Source: Rhodococcus opacus
GTDB lineage: Bacteria; Actinomycetota; Actinomycetes; Mycobacteriales; Mycobacteriaceae
Assembly (NCBI RefSeq): GCF_012396235.1
Contig: NZ_JAAXPA010000019.1
Location: 62,001-126,000, forward strand
DNA length: 64,000 nt
Direction: 5' to 3'
Part shown: in pieces, positions 17,220 through 27,124 of the stretch
How positions within the stretch are numbered: the stretch's first letter is position 1
Layout of the letters: each line of letters begins with the position of its first letter
Program-made: the position numbers and the translations under genes
The notes under the pieces: model-generated
The model's input: only the letters and a program-made list of their open reading frames with translations
Told to the model about the DNA's origin: nothing
Database searches by the model: none

Positions 17220-18938
17220 ATGCGCACGCTGTTTCACCACGAGGCGTCCCCCCTCGACGCCACCGCCACCGTCTTCACCGGTGGCACGCTCCGCACCGTG
17301 GACGCAGACACCGAGGGCGCCGAGGCCTTCCTCGTCTTCGGTAACCGGTTCGCCGCCGTCGGCACCGTTGCGGAATGCCGTGAGGAAGCGCGGAGGATCG
17401 GCAACCGGACCACGGACGTCATCGATCTCGCCGGGGCGACCGTCGTGCCCGGGTTCGTCGATCCGCACGCTCACCCCCTGATGTACGGCCAGATGCTCAG
17501 CTGGGTGGACTGCGGCCCCGGGAAGGCGCGCACCATCCCCGAGATCGTCGCTCTGCTGCAGGAAGCGGCCCGGAACCAGCCTTCCGGGATCCCGGTGCGC
17601 GGGTACGGCTACGAGCACCGCAACCTCGTCGAGGGCCGTCATCCCACGAAGGAAGAACTCGATCAGGTCGGTACCGACCGCGAGGTGTACCTGATGAACG
17701 CGAGCGGCCACGGCGGCGTCGTCAACACATTCACCCTCGAATTCCACGGCGTCACCCGCGACACCCCGAATCCGCGCGGCGGCGAGTTCTTCCGCGACGC
17801 GGACGGTGAACTGACCGGCGAACTGTCCGACGCCGCCTGCAACATCCTCACCGGTGTGAACGGCGTCAAGGTCGGTCACCACGGCCCGAACTTCCACCTC
17901 GAGGACGAACCGGAGGAACATCTGCGGCAGCTCTCCGTGGCGCAGGAGAAGTTCCTCGAGGGCGGCGTCACCACGATCGGCGACTGCCAGGTGACGCGGC
18001 GCGAGTTCGACATGTACCTGCGCCTGGCGGAGCAGGGCCGGCTCGAGACCCGGGTAAGCATGTACCTGCTCAGCCACTTGCTCGATCACGCGCTCGACAC
18101 TGGATTGCACGGCGCGTTCGGCAACTCACGTCTCGCGTTCGGCGGGATCAAGTTCTACGCCGACGGCACTCTCGGCGGCTGGACCGCGTATTTCCCGGAC
18201 GGGTACGTGGGCGACCCGTGCCGGACCGGACAGCTCTATCACGAGCCCACCGACTATGCGGCGCTGATCGCGAAGGCGCACGCCGTCGGCCTGCAGACTG
18301 CGACACACGCGCAGTCGCCGACCGCGATCGACATGGTCCTCGACGCGATCGACGCCGCGCAGAAGGCGCATCCCGACGCCGACGCCCGTCACCGCATCGA
18401 GCACTGCGGGTTGCCGACCCCCGAGCAGATCACTCGGATGCACTCACTCGGGGTGTACCCCGTCAACCAGCCGCAGCACTACTACAACTGGGGCGAGGGC
18501 GTCACCGCGGCCATCGGCACCCCGGGTGAGCGGTTCAATCCCCTGGGCGAATTCGTCGAAGCCGACGTGCCGGTCACGATCAGTTCCGACGCGCCGGTCG
18601 CCGAGCCGAAGCCTCTCGAGGCCATCCAGGCCGCGGTCACCCGCATCACCCGGCAGGGACATCAACTCGGCTCGAACGCGTTGCGACTGACAGCAGCCCA
18701 GGCCCTCACCGCGCACACGCTGAACGGGGCCCGCGCGCTCGGGCGCGAATCCGAACTCGGCAGCATCTCCCCCGGCAAGCGCGCCGATTTCGTGGTCCTC
18801 GGCGCCGACCCTCTCACCGTCGACCCGAACACCATCGCCGAAATCGAGGTCCGTGAAACCTGGATCGACGGCGAATTGGCGCATTCCACTCGCAGCGACC
18901 TATTCTCGACCACCGCAACCACCGAGGATCAGTCATGA
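17220..18938 (+). CDS. amidohydrolase (YtcJ-like, amidohydrolase 3 family)
   Basis: A 572-aa metal-dependent hydrolase of the YtcJ/amidohydrolase-3 type. The N-terminal composite sandwich (VFTGGTLRTVDAD) leads to the metal motif PGFVDPHAHP (H83, H85). Later metal ligands appear in GLQTATHAQS, HRIEHCGLP and TISSDAPVAEP. A C-terminal ARALGRESELGSISPGKRAD and FVVLGADPL complete the fold. Substrates of this group are amides, N-formyl compounds or cyclic imides; which one is not evident. ATG start. It overlaps the MHS transporter by 4 bp (ATGA), so uptake and hydrolysis of the same compound is a reasonable inference. Confidence 0.88.
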   Translation: MRTLFHHEASPLDATATVFTGGTLRTVDADTEGAEAFLVFGNRFAAVGTVAECREEARRIGNRTTDVIDLAGATVVPGFVDPHAHPLMYGQMLSWVDCGPGKARTIPEIVALLQEAARNQPSGIPVRGYGYEHRNLVEGRHPTKEELDQVGTDREVYLMNASGHGGVVNTFTLEFHGVTRDTPNPRGGEFFRDADGELTGELSDAACNILTGVNGVKVGHHGPNFHLEDEPEEHLRQLSVAQEKFLEGGVTTIGDCQVTRREFDMYLRLAEQGRLETRVSMYLLSHLLDHALDTGLHGAFGNSRLAFGGIKFYADGTLGGWTAYFPDGYVGDPCRTGQLYHEPTDYAALIAKAHAVGLQTATHAQSPTAIDMVLDAIDAAQKAHPDADARHRIEHCGLPTPEQITRMHSLGVYPVNQPQHYYNWGEGVTAAIGTPGERFNPLGEFVEADVPVTISSDAPVAEPKPLEAIQAAVTRITRQGHQLGSNALRLTAAQALTAHTLNGARALGRESELGSISPGKRADFVVLGADPLTVDPNTIAEIEVRETWIDGELAHSTRSDLFSTTATTEDQS

Positions 18939-20269
18939 GCCACGACACTCAGATCGCGAAGGCCCGCAAGGCGGGTTTCGCGGCCTTCGTCGGCACCACC
19001 ATCGAGTGGTACGACTTCTACGTGTACGCCACGGCGGCGGCCCTGGTGTTCGGGGAGATCTTCTTCCCGTCCGACACCGACCGCCTGACGGGCATCGCCG
19101 CCGCGTTCGCCACCTACGCGGTGGGCTTCTTCGCCCGCCCACTCGGTGGCATCGTCTTCGGACACGTCGGCGACCGGATCGGCAGGCGGACGGCACTCGT
19201 CGTGACGCTCACCCTGATGGGCGCGGGCACGTTCCTGATCGGTGCGCTGCCGACGTACGCGCAGATCGGATTCTGGGCGCCGCTGCTGCTGGTCATTCTG
19301 CGGTTCGTGCAGGGCTTCGCGGTGGGCGGCGAGTGGGGCGGGGCCGTGCTGATGGCCGTCGAACACGCGCCCGAGGACAAGAAGACCTTCTACGGCGGAT
19401 TCGCACAGTTGGGTAACCCCGCGGGCGCGCTGCTCGCCACCGGGTTCTTCAGCGTCCTCTCGACCTTCAGCGACGACGCCCTGCGGGACTGGGCGTGGCG
19501 CCTGCCGTTCCTGTGCTCGGCGCTGCTGATCGGCGTGGGGCTGCTGGTGCGTCTGAAGGTGGAGGAATCCCCCGTCTTCGAATCCGAGGTGCAGACGGCA
19601 ACCGTCCCCGAGGCGCTGCCACTGAAGTACGCCATCGTCACGAACTGGCGCCCGATTCTGCTCGGCATGGGCATCCTGCCCGTCGCGGTGGGTGGCTACT
19701 ACCTGGTGACGACGTTCATCACGGCCTACGCCACCGACCCGGACGTCGGACTGTCCGAGACACTCGTCCTCAACGCGCTCAGCGTCGCCGCCGTGGTGGA
19801 GTTGATCGCCACCCTCGCAGTGGCGTGGCTCGGTGACAAGGTCGGCCGGATCCGCGTGGTGATATACGGACTGCTGGCCGTCGCGGTGCTCGCGGCACCG
19901 CAGTTCCTGGTCCTGACATCCGGCTCGGTGGTCCTGATCTTCCTGACCTTCGCCGTCATGCGACTCGTCCTGGCCGCGACATACGGTCCGATCGCCGCAG
20001 TGTTGTCGCAGATGTTCCGGCCGCAGGCCCGGTACACCAGCATCTCCCTCGCCTACCAGGGGGCGGGTGCACTCTTCGGTGGGCTGTCGCCGTTGGTCTC
20101 GACCCTCATGTACCAGGCCACCGGCAGCGTGTGGCCGGTGATCGGGCTCCTGATCGGAATGTGCGCGGTCAGCATCCTCTGCCTGCTCGCGGCACCACAG
20201 CACGTCGATCACGTGGACGGCGAGTCCGTGAGCGACCTCGGCGCCGCCCGGACGCCGGCCTCGAACTGA
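18935..20269 (+). CDS. MHS-family MFS transporter
   Basis: A 444-aa proton-coupled importer of the metabolite:H+ symporter (MHS) family, which takes up shikimate, proline/betaine, citrate, alpha-ketoglutarate and similar organic acids. The diagnostic N-terminus is visible (AAFVGTTIEWYDFYVYATAA), followed by ATYAVGFFARPLGGIVFGHV and GDRIGRRTALV (MFS motif A), and RFVQGFAVGGEWGGAVLMAV. There are twelve hydrophobic helices. Its start codon overlaps the amidohydrolase stop (ATGA). A strong hairpin follows the stop. Substrate presumably matches the amidohydrolase. Confidence 0.9.
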   Translation: MSHDTQIAKARKAGFAAFVGTTIEWYDFYVYATAAALVFGEIFFPSDTDRLTGIAAAFATYAVGFFARPLGGIVFGHVGDRIGRRTALVVTLTLMGAGTFLIGALPTYAQIGFWAPLLLVILRFVQGFAVGGEWGGAVLMAVEHAPEDKKTFYGGFAQLGNPAGALLATGFFSVLSTFSDDALRDWAWRLPFLCSALLIGVGLLVRLKVEESPVFESEVQTATVPEALPLKYAIVTNWRPILLGMGILPVAVGGYYLVTTFITAYATDPDVGLSETLVLNALSVAAVVELIATLAVAWLGDKVGRIRVVIYGLLAVAVLAAPQFLVLTSGSVVLIFLTFAVMRLVLAATYGPIAAVLSQMFRPQARYTSISLAYQGAGALFGGLSPLVSTLMYQATGSVWPVIGLLIGMCAVSILCLLAAPQHVDHVDGESVSDLGAARTPASN

Positions 20270-20285
20270 ACACCCCGTGACTCGG

Positions 20286-20319
20286 AGGGGCCGGTGCAGC
20301 ATGGGCAGCACCGGCCCCT
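20286..20319. terminator. bidirectional terminator hairpin
   Basis: Arms 20286-20297 and 20308-20319 are a perfect 12-bp inverted repeat (AGGGGCCGGTGC and its complement) with a 10-nt loop. It lies 16 bp after the MHS transporter stop and 7 bp from the end of the convergent patatin gene, so it can serve both. Only short T-rich sequence follows on the plus strand. Confidence 0.7.
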
Positions 20320-20326
20320 TCTCCTG

Positions 20327-21370
20327 TCAGGTGGGCTCGCCGTCCGAATCTGCCGGAGAGACGGCGACGGTCGTCGAGGTGAGTCCGGCGTCGTCGAGGG
20401 CGCGCTCGGTGAGCGCACGACCCAGTTCGATCATCTCGGCGGCGCGATGGAAATCGAGACTGCGGCAGGCGTTCCGAGGCACGCGAACCTGCACGTCCGG
20501 CGGGTACGCGGCGAGCTGGTATCGAGCCAGCGTCGCCTGCATCACGTCGAGCGAGCGGTTCATCACCGCGAACCGGCTGAACTTCGGGACAGCCACCGCA
20601 TCGTCCTCGACCACCGTCTGACCGTCGATCGCCTGGCCGTCCGGCTCGTCCGACGGATCCGGATCGGTCTGCGCGGCGCCGAACCGTCCGACGACCGACC
20701 GCACGATGTCCAGGTCGCGCAGCTGCGCAGCGCTCCGGCGGAAACGTGTCATCCACTCGTCCACGGGCCGCGAGTCCGCGCTGACGTTCTCCGGTGCCAG
20801 AGAGCGACCGTCCCGATCCTCGGCGCCCAGGCTGATCCCGACGGTCAGGTCGGCGCTCACCGAGACGAGCGGGGCCATCGGCAGCGGGTCGAGCACCCCG
20901 CCGTCGGCGAGGACGCGGCCGTTGAGTACATACGGCGTGATGACGCCGGGAATCGCGATCGACGCACGGATGGCCGCGTCGACGGGTCCTCGCTGGAACC
21001 ACACCGACCGGCCTGCAGCGAGATCCGTGGCCACCGCCGTATACGGAATGGGAAGGTCTTCGATGCGGATCTCGCCGAGAATCTCCCTGACCCGTTGCAG
21101 GATCTTCTCGGCATGGATGGCACCGGGCGCGGACACGGACAGATCGAGAAGCCGCACGACGTCGAGCTGGGTCAGGCTGATCGCCCACCGGGTGAAATCG
21201 TCGAGCTTTCCCGCGGCGTGGAGGCCACCCACGAGGGCACCCATCGACGAGCCCGCGACACCGACGATCTCGAATCCGCGCTCCTCGAGTACCTGGATCG
21301 CCCCGATGTGGGCGTACCCTCGTGCGCCGCCGCTACCCAGAGCCAGCGCGACGCGCCTCCGTCCGGTCAT
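20327..21370 (-). CDS. patatin-like phospholipase
   Basis: A 347-aa cytosolic or membrane-associated lipid acyl hydrolase of the RssA/NTE type. The oxyanion Gly-rich loop is GSGGARGYAHIGA (residues 12-24). The nucleophile elbow G-x-S-x-G is GSSMG (S42). The catalytic Asp is in ADGGVLDPLP, completing the Ser-Asp dyad. A C-terminal extension of about 130 residues after the patatin domain is of unknown role. Upstream DUF2469 is 33 bp away on the same strand, so it may be cotranscribed with lepB-rnhB-DUF2469. Confidence 0.88.
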   Translation of the reverse strand: MTGRRRVALALGSGGARGYAHIGAIQVLEERGFEIVGVAGSSMGALVGGLHAAGKLDDFTRWAISLTQLDVVRLLDLSVSAPGAIHAEKILQRVREILGEIRIEDLPIPYTAVATDLAAGRSVWFQRGPVDAAIRASIAIPGVITPYVLNGRVLADGGVLDPLPMAPLVSVSADLTVGISLGAEDRDGRSLAPENVSADSRPVDEWMTRFRRSAAQLRDLDIVRSVVGRFGAAQTDPDPSDEPDGQAIDGQTVVEDDAVAVPKFSRFAVMNRSLDVMQATLARYQLAAYPPDVQVRVPRNACRSLDFHRAAEMIELGRALTERALDDAGLTSTTVAVSPADSDGEPT

Positions 21371-21403
21371 CGAACGATCCTACGCGGACGAGGACGTCGC
21401 CCG

Positions 21404-21721
21404 TCAGGACAGACCGTTGTCCGGGAGCCGCAGGTCCGGCTTGTCGAGCTCCTCGATGTTCACGTCCTTGAACGTGATGACGCGGACATACTTCACGAAG
21501 CGCGCGGGACGGTACATGTCCCACACCCATGCATCGGACATACGCAGTTCGAAGTAGATCTCCCCGTCCGCGTTGTGCGGCAGCAACTCCACCGAGTTGG
21601 CCAGATAGAACCGGCGCTCGGTCTCCACGACATAGGAGAACTGACCGACGATGTCCCGATACTCGCGGTAGAGCGACAGCTCCATCTCGGTTTCGTACTT
21701 CTCGAGATCCTCGGCACTCAT
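21404..21721 (-). CDS. DUF2469 family protein
   Basis: A 105-aa, highly conserved actinobacterial protein of unknown function. The start is the ATG at 21721 (MSAEDLEKYETEMELSLY), which matches the family N-terminus closely; an upstream in-frame start would add 16 non-conserved residues. Notable features are the charged N-terminal helix, a WVWDMYRPARFVK motif and a C-terminal FKDVNIEEL. No signal or membrane segment. It lies directly after rnhB, as in mycobacteria. Confidence 0.92.
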   Translation of the reverse strand: MSAEDLEKYETEMELSLYREYRDIVGQFSYVVETERRFYLANSVELLPHNADGEIYFELRMSDAWVWDMYRPARFVKYVRVITFKDVNIEELDKPDLRLPDNGLS

Positions 21722-21758
21722 CGGTCTCGGAGTCCTCCTGCTCTGGTGTGAATTGTCA

Positions 21759-22439
21759 TCATCTCGCACTTCCGGAACTGTTATCCACCCGGTGTATCAA
21801 CGCCGCGACGTTCGACCACGAGCGGCGGTGCTCCGGGCACGGGCCCAGCTCCTCGAGTGCCGCAAGGTGCGCGGGCGTGTTGTAGCCCTTGTGGATCGCG
21901 AAACCGTAACCGGGATGTGCCTCGTCCATCGCGACCATCACCCGGTCACGAGACACCTTGGCCAGCACACTCGCCGCCGCGATGCATGCCGCCGCGGCGT
22001 CGCCGCCGATCACCGGCAGCGACGGGGCCGGGAGCCCCGGGACGCGGAAGCCGTCTGTGAGAACGTAACCCGGGGTGGTCGAGAGGCCGGCGACGGCACG
22101 TCGCATGCCCTCGATGTTGGCCACGTGGACACCCATGCGGTCGACTTCCTCGGCCGGGAAAGACACGACGCTCCACGCCACTGCCAGCCGGGTGATGGCC
22201 GGGAACAGCTCTTCACGCGTGCGTTCGGTGAGTTTCTTCGAATCGTCGAGGCGCGCCAGTGCCGGATACGGCTTCGGTGCGAGCACGCAGGCCGCCACGA
22301 CGAGCGGGCCTGCACACGCACCCCGGCCCGCCTCGTCGACACCGGCCACCGGCCCGAGGCCGCTCCGGACCAGGGCCGACTCCATCGTCCGCAGACCGGA
22401 CGACCTGCGAATGACGATGCGTGGAGGCCAGGAAGTCAC
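21759..22439 (-). CDS. rnhB: ribonuclease HII
   Basis: RNase HII removes ribonucleotides from DNA and RNA primers from DNA-RNA hybrids. The 226-aa protein carries the DEAGRG catalytic motif at residues 35-40 (D35, E36). [14 protein letters not shown] is the second family signature, and [19 protein letters not shown] lies near the C-terminus. A third Asp lies in [11 protein letters not shown]. Start overlaps the lepB stop by 4 bp, so the two are translationally coupled. Confidence 0.95.
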   Translation of the reverse strand: MTSWPPRIVIRRSSGLRTMESALVRSGLGPVAGVDEAGRGACAGPLVVAACVLAPKPYPALARLDDSKKLTERTREELFPAITRLAVAWSVVSFPAEEVDRMGVHVANIEGMRRAVAGLSTTPGYVLTDGFRVPGLPAPSLPVIGGDAAAACIAAASVLAKVSRDRVMVAMDEAHPGYGFAIHKGYNTPAHLAALEELGPCPEHRRSWSNVAALIHRVDNSSGSAR

Positions 22440-23245
22440 TTGCCCTGGATATCGGGTGAGCTGATCGTGCCCATCCGCGCCGGCGGCAACGCGATGAAGA
22501 CCGCCTTACCGATCACGTTGTCGAGCGGGATGGTGCCTTGCATGTCGTCGCCCACGTGGTACCGCGAGTCCGCGGAGTTGCTGCGGTTGTCGCCCATCAC
22601 CCACAGGTGGCCGTCCGGGACGGTGACCGGACCGAAGCAGCGTGCCGACTTCAACGCGGTGTCGCAGGCCTGCGAGCCGGGGACGAACGGGAAGTCCATG
22701 ACGACGTAGGGCTCGTCGAGCGGTGTGCCGTCGACCAGGATGCGGCCCTGGTCGTCGCAGCATTCGACGGTCTGACCGCCGGTGGCGATCACCCGCTTGA
22801 CGAGGTCGTTCTCGTCCGGGGGGACGAGTCCGACGAGGGAACCGAGTTCCTGCGCACCGCGGATCACCACGTTGGAGGACCGGGTGGAGACGAAATCCTG
22901 CGACCACGAATCGGGGCCTCGGAACACGATGACGTCACCCGGTTGCGGTTCACCGAAGCGGTAACCGATCTTCTCGACCACGATGCGGTCGCCGGTGCAG
23001 CCCGCGCACCCGTGCAGCGTCGGTTCCATCGATTCGGACGGAATGAGATACACCCGGGCGACGAACGTCTGCAACAGGAAACTCAGAACGAGCGCGACCA
23101 GAATCAGGATCGGCAACTCGCGGAAGAAGGAGCGGGGCTTCTTCTCGGGCTCCGCCGTACCGCCGTTCACGGCGGAGGTGGCGGCCGAATCGCCGGTGGT
23201 CTCGGATTCCGACGACAATGCCCGCTCCTTCGAAGAATCTGTCAC
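22436..23245 (-). CDS. lepB: signal peptidase I
   Basis: Membrane-bound serine/lysine protease that cuts signal peptides from exported proteins. The 269-aa protein has a 40-residue cytosolic acidic tail, one membrane helix (about 44-62), then the box-B motif [10 protein letters not shown] with nucleophile S72 and box-D/E motifs [11 protein letters not shown] (general base K150) and [13 protein letters not shown]. Two cysteine pairs (CAGC and CC) lie in the extracytoplasmic domain. GTG start. It is separated from rplS by a perfect 14-bp hairpin. Confidence 0.96.
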   Translation of the reverse strand: MTDSSKERALSSESETTGDSAATSAVNGGTAEPEKKPRSFFRELPILILVALVLSFLLQTFVARVYLIPSESMEPTLHGCAGCTGDRIVVEKIGYRFGEPQPGDVIVFRGPDSWSQDFVSTRSSNVVIRGAQELGSLVGLVPPDENDLVKRVIATGGQTVECCDDQGRILVDGTPLDEPYVVMDFPFVPGSQACDTALKSARCFGPVTVPDGHLWVMGDNRSNSADSRYHVGDDMQGTIPLDNVIGKAVFIALPPARMGTISSPDIQGK

Positions 23246-23256
23246 GAAGTCAGATT

Positions 23257-23288
23257 AGCCCGGCACTGCGAGTACGCAGTGCCGGGCT
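23257..23288 (-). terminator. terminator hairpin after rplS
   Basis: Arms 23257-23270 and 23275-23288 form a perfect 14-bp stem with a 4-nt loop. It lies between the rplS stop and the lepB start. The downstream minus-strand sequence has only a weak U-containing stretch, as is usual in Actinobacteria. It would separate ribosomal protein expression from lepB. Confidence 0.7.
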
Positions 23289-23299
23289 CATCGGAAAGG

Positions 23300-23641
23300 T
23301 CAGCGCTTTTCCTTGATCTTGGCGGCCTTGCCACGCAGATCGCGGAGGTAGTACAGCTTGGCGCGCCGGACGTCACCGCGGGTGACGACCTCGATCTGCG
23401 CCAGGTTCGGGCTGTGGACCGGGAAGGTGCGCTCGACGCCGACACCGAAGGAGACCTTGCGGACGGTGAAGGTCTCGCGGACGCCGCCGCCCTGACGGCG
23501 GATCACGACGCCCTTGAAGACCTGCACGCGCTCCTTCGAGCCTTCGATGACCTTGACGTGCACGTTGAGGGTGTCGCCGGGACGGAACTCGGGAATGTCG
23601 TCGCGGAGGGACTTCTTGTCCAGGAAATCGAGAGTGTTCAT
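23300..23641 (-). CDS. rplS: 50S ribosomal protein bL19
   Basis: L19 sits at the subunit interface of the large subunit. The 113-aa protein starts at the ATG at 23641 ([19 protein letters not shown]). The family core is visible: [50 protein letters not shown], and [28 protein letters not shown] upstream may serve as the ribosome-binding site. The 94-bp region to the next gene upstream probably holds its promoter, as it contains GCCTGGACCAGGC and other short inverted repeats. Confidence 0.97.
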
Positions 23642-23735
23642 CGGTGTTCCATCCTTGCGTTTTCGCAGGAGCAGAGGAACCGAGCGGCACCCGGACGTTC
23701 GGAGAACACCGGTGCTCGTCTGGTTCGTGCCCAGA

Positions 23736-24647
23736 TCAAGTATTGCTGCCTGGTCCAGGCAACCCGTCCATTGTGCCAGACGCCACCGGGTGAAGAGAAA
23801 TCGGCGGTGGCGCCGCATGCACCACATGGTCGAGTTCCACCTCCGCCGCCACCCTGGCATGCTCCGCGGCTTCCTTCACGTGCTCCGCGCTGGGCGTCCC
23901 CGCGATGAAGTCCTGCACGAAGATCTTGGCCCGGATGACCGGCCGACGCCATTTTCGCTCCCGTTCGAGTGCGCGGAGCATCCGCTTCGGCTTGGAGGTG
24001 TACCGCCACCGCGCCCACGGCGCGCTCGGCCGGCTCAATCGGAGCGCCCCGATCAGCAGGATCGGGAAGATGAACAGGCCGAGCAGACCGGTCCAGATCT
24101 TCCCCTTCAGCAGCACCACCGCCGCGATGAGCAGGTTGATGACGGACGACACCCCGATCGCGACCCGCACCCACGGATCGGGCGAATCCCGGAAGTCGGT
24201 GACGTTGATCAGTTCGAGCGGCCGGAGTCCGAGGAGCAGCAGACCCGTCACCGCGATCGCCACGAACACGGCATCGACCGACGTCCGGCCCTCATCCGCC
24301 CAGTACACGTCCTGCAGGTAGAAGATCAGCGCGAATTCGTCCAGCACCAGCGCGGCGCCGATCCCGAAGAACGTGGCGAGGACGGCGCCGGTGGTCTGGG
24401 TGCCGTCCTCGTACACGGCGATGAGGGAAACTCCCGACACGAGCATCGTGACGACGCCGAACACCACGTGGTGGACGTGGTGCCCGCCGGGTTTCACATT
24501 GCCCGGCCACCACGACACCTCGGCGCGGATCATCCGCACGCTCAACCGGATGAACAGGAAAGCCGCGAGAAACCCGAGCAGGAAAAAGAGCAGAGGCAGC
24601 CGCCCGTGCCCGACGATTTCCCGATCCAGCCATTCGTACATCGGCAT
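23736..24647 (-). CDS. conserved integral membrane protein
   Basis: A 303-aa protein with about six hydrophobic segments. The first is at about residues 17-37 ([17 protein letters not shown]), a His-rich loop follows ([13 protein letters not shown]), and further helices include [35 protein letters not shown] and a [15 protein letters not shown] pair. The C-terminal 90 residues are basic and cytosolic. The HHVHH cluster at a membrane face suggests metal binding, but I know no assigned function. Located between rplS and tex, on the same strand. Confidence 0.75.
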
Positions 24648-24715
24648 CCACTATCCCAGTAAAGAACTGGTCACTCCATCGAAAAGTGGTGGCTCGTGTC
24701 GGGATGGTGACCTGT

Positions 24716-27049
24716 TTACTTTCCGAATCCCGCCTTCCGCAGCGCGTCGGCCATCGAACCGCCGGGCGCCGTGCGGGAGTCACGCCCGCGATCGCGTCCA
24801 CCCTGCTGCTGCGGCTTGCCGCCGCGCCGATCCTGCGGCTGCCCGCCACCGCGTCGGTCCGGCCGCTGCCCGCCGCCGCGGGGACCGTCGTTCTTGCGGC
24901 CGGCCCCGACCTCGTCGTCGAGCCGCAGCGTCAGCCCGATGCGCTGACGGGCCTCGTCCACCTCGAGGACCTTCACCTTCACGACGTCGCCCGACTTCAC
25001 CACGTCCCGCGGGTCCTTGACGAAGTTGTGGGACATCGCGGACACGTGAACGAGGCCGTCCTGGTGGACGCCGACGTCGACGAACGCGCCGAACGCCGCC
25101 ACGTTGGTGACGACACCCTCCAACGTCATCCCCGGCTTCAGGTGTGACACCTTCTCGATGCCGGCCGCGAACGTGGCCGTCTTGAACTCCGGGCGGGGGT
25201 CGCGGCCGGGCTTCTCGAGCTCACCGATGATGTCGGTGACCGTGGGCAGGCCGAACCGGTCGTCGACGAAGTCTGCCGGGTTCAGGCTGCGGAGCGCGGA
25301 CGTGTTGCCGATGATCTCGCGCACGTCGGTGCCGCTGGCGCCGACGATCTTGCGCACCACCGGGTAGGCCTCGGGGTGAACGCTGGACGCGTCGAGCGGG
25401 TCGTCCCCGTTGGGGATGCGCAGGAAACCGGCGCACTGCTCGAACGCCTTCGGACCGAGTCTCGCGACATCCTTGAGCCCCTTGCGGCTGCGGAACGGGC
25501 CGTTCTGGTCCCGGTGCGCGACGATGCTCTCGGCCAGCGAACCTGCGATACCGGACACGCGGGACAGCAGCGGCACCGACGCGGTGTTCACGTCGACGCC
25601 GACCGCGTTCACCGCGTCCTCGACGACCGCGCCGAGCGACCGTGCGAGCAGCGTCTCCGACACGTCGTGCTGGTACTGCCCGACGCCGATCGACTTCGGG
25701 TCGATCTTCACCAGTTCGGCGAGAGGATCCTGCAGTCGGCGCGCGATGGAGACCGCTCCACGGATCGACACGTCGAGGTCGGGCAACTCCGCCGAGGCGT
25801 ACGCGGACGCCGAGTACACGGACGCGCCGGCCTCGGACACCACGATCTTCGTCAGGTTGGTGGTGCCCGACTTGGCGATCAGCTCGGTCGCGAGTGCATC
25901 CGTCTCGCGGGAGGCGGTGCCGTTCCCGATGGCGATGAGCTCCACGCCGTGCTTGGCGACGAGACCGGCGAGGGTGGCCAGGGAGGCGTCCCATTTGTTC
26001 TGCGGCTGATGCGGGTAGATCGTGTCGTGGGCCACCACCTTGCCGGTGGCGTCCACGACCGCGACCTTCGTACCGGTCCGGAAACCGGGGTCGAGGCCCA
26101 TCGTGGCGCGGGTACCGGCAGGCGCTGCCAGCAACAGGTCGCGCAGGTTGTTGGCGAACACGTCGACGGCGTCCTTCTCCGCCGACTGCCGCAGGCGCAT
26201 CCGGGTGTCGATGCCCAGCGTGACGATCATCTTGGTGCGCCACGCCCACCGCACGGTGTCGAGCAGCCACCGGTCGGCGGGCCTGCCGCGGTCGGCGATG
26301 CCGAACCGGCCGGCGATCCGGCCCTCGTAGACGGTGGGCTCGCCGGGGACGGGCTCCTCCGTGTCGGGTGCCAGGGTGAGCGTGAGCACCTCTTCCTTCT
26401 CGCCGCGCAGCACCGCCAGGATGCGGTGGGACGGGAGCTTGCCGAACGGCTCGGAGAACTCGAAGTAGTCGGCGAACTTCGCGCCCTCGGTCTCCTTGCC
26501 CTTGCGGACCGCGGACACCAGCTGCCCACGGGTCCACATCAGCTCGCGGAGCTCACCCACCAGGTCCGCGTCTTCGGCGAAACGCTCGACGAGGATCGCG
26601 CGCGCACCCTCGAGCTGTTCGGCCGTGTAGGACGCCGGATCGGTGGAGGGATCGGTGATCAGCGCGTCGGCGACGGGCTCGTGCCCGGCTTCGCGGGCGA
26701 TCTGCGCCTTCGTGCGGCGCTTCGGCTTGAACGGCAGGTAGATGTCCTCGAGGCGCGCCTTCGTGTCGGCGGTCATGATCTGCCCACGCAACTGGTCGTC
26801 GAGCTTGCCCTGCGAGTCGATCGACTCGAGCACGGCAACCCGGCGCTCGTCCAGTTCCCGCAGGTAACGCAGGCGTTCCTCGAGCTGGCGGAGCTGAGCG
26901 TCGTCGAGCGTTCCGGTGACTTCCTTGCGGTACCGGGCGATGAAGGGCACGGTGGCTCCACCGTCGAGGAGGTCCACGGCGGCCGCGACCTGTCCCTCCC
27001 GGACGTCGAGCTCCTCGGCAATGCGCTGGTTCACGGTCTTGAGAGTCAC
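24716..27049 (-). CDS. Tex-family RNA-binding transcription accessory protein
   Basis: A 777-aa Tex/YhgF protein, a nucleic-acid-binding factor that contacts the transcription machinery. Domains in order: N-terminal helical region (VPFIARYRKEVTGTLDDAQL), YqgF-like RNase-H fold (MGLDPGFRTGTKVAVVDATG), tandem helix-hairpin-helix (NTASVPLLSRVSGIAGSLAE), and an S1 domain at about 645-720 (GVVTNVAAFGAFVDVGVHQD). A 50-residue Gly/Arg/Gln-rich tail (RGGGQRPDRRGGGQPQDRRG) then ends in MADALRKAGFGK. The tail probably adds RNA affinity. GTG start; divergent from the lppW-like gene. Confidence 0.93.
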   Translation of the reverse strand: MTLKTVNQRIAEELDVREGQVAAAVDLLDGGATVPFIARYRKEVTGTLDDAQLRQLEERLRYLRELDERRVAVLESIDSQGKLDDQLRGQIMTADTKARLEDIYLPFKPKRRTKAQIAREAGHEPVADALITDPSTDPASYTAEQLEGARAILVERFAEDADLVGELRELMWTRGQLVSAVRKGKETEGAKFADYFEFSEPFGKLPSHRILAVLRGEKEEVLTLTLAPDTEEPVPGEPTVYEGRIAGRFGIADRGRPADRWLLDTVRWAWRTKMIVTLGIDTRMRLRQSAEKDAVDVFANNLRDLLLAAPAGTRATMGLDPGFRTGTKVAVVDATGKVVAHDTIYPHQPQNKWDASLATLAGLVAKHGVELIAIGNGTASRETDALATELIAKSGTTNLTKIVVSEAGASVYSASAYASAELPDLDVSIRGAVSIARRLQDPLAELVKIDPKSIGVGQYQHDVSETLLARSLGAVVEDAVNAVGVDVNTASVPLLSRVSGIAGSLAESIVAHRDQNGPFRSRKGLKDVARLGPKAFEQCAGFLRIPNGDDPLDASSVHPEAYPVVRKIVGASGTDVREIIGNTSALRSLNPADFVDDRFGLPTVTDIIGELEKPGRDPRPEFKTATFAAGIEKVSHLKPGMTLEGVVTNVAAFGAFVDVGVHQDGLVHVSAMSHNFVKDPRDVVKSGDVVKVKVLEVDEARQRIGLTLRLDDEVGAGRKNDGPRGGGQRPDRRGGGQPQDRRGGKPQQQGGRDRGRDSRTAPGGSMADALRKAGFGK

Positions 27050-27124
27050 GGAAATGGACCCTACCGCTACCCTGAGACAATATCGTCGGCGGTGAGGCCG
27101 TCACGGAAATCTCGGGAGAATTTC

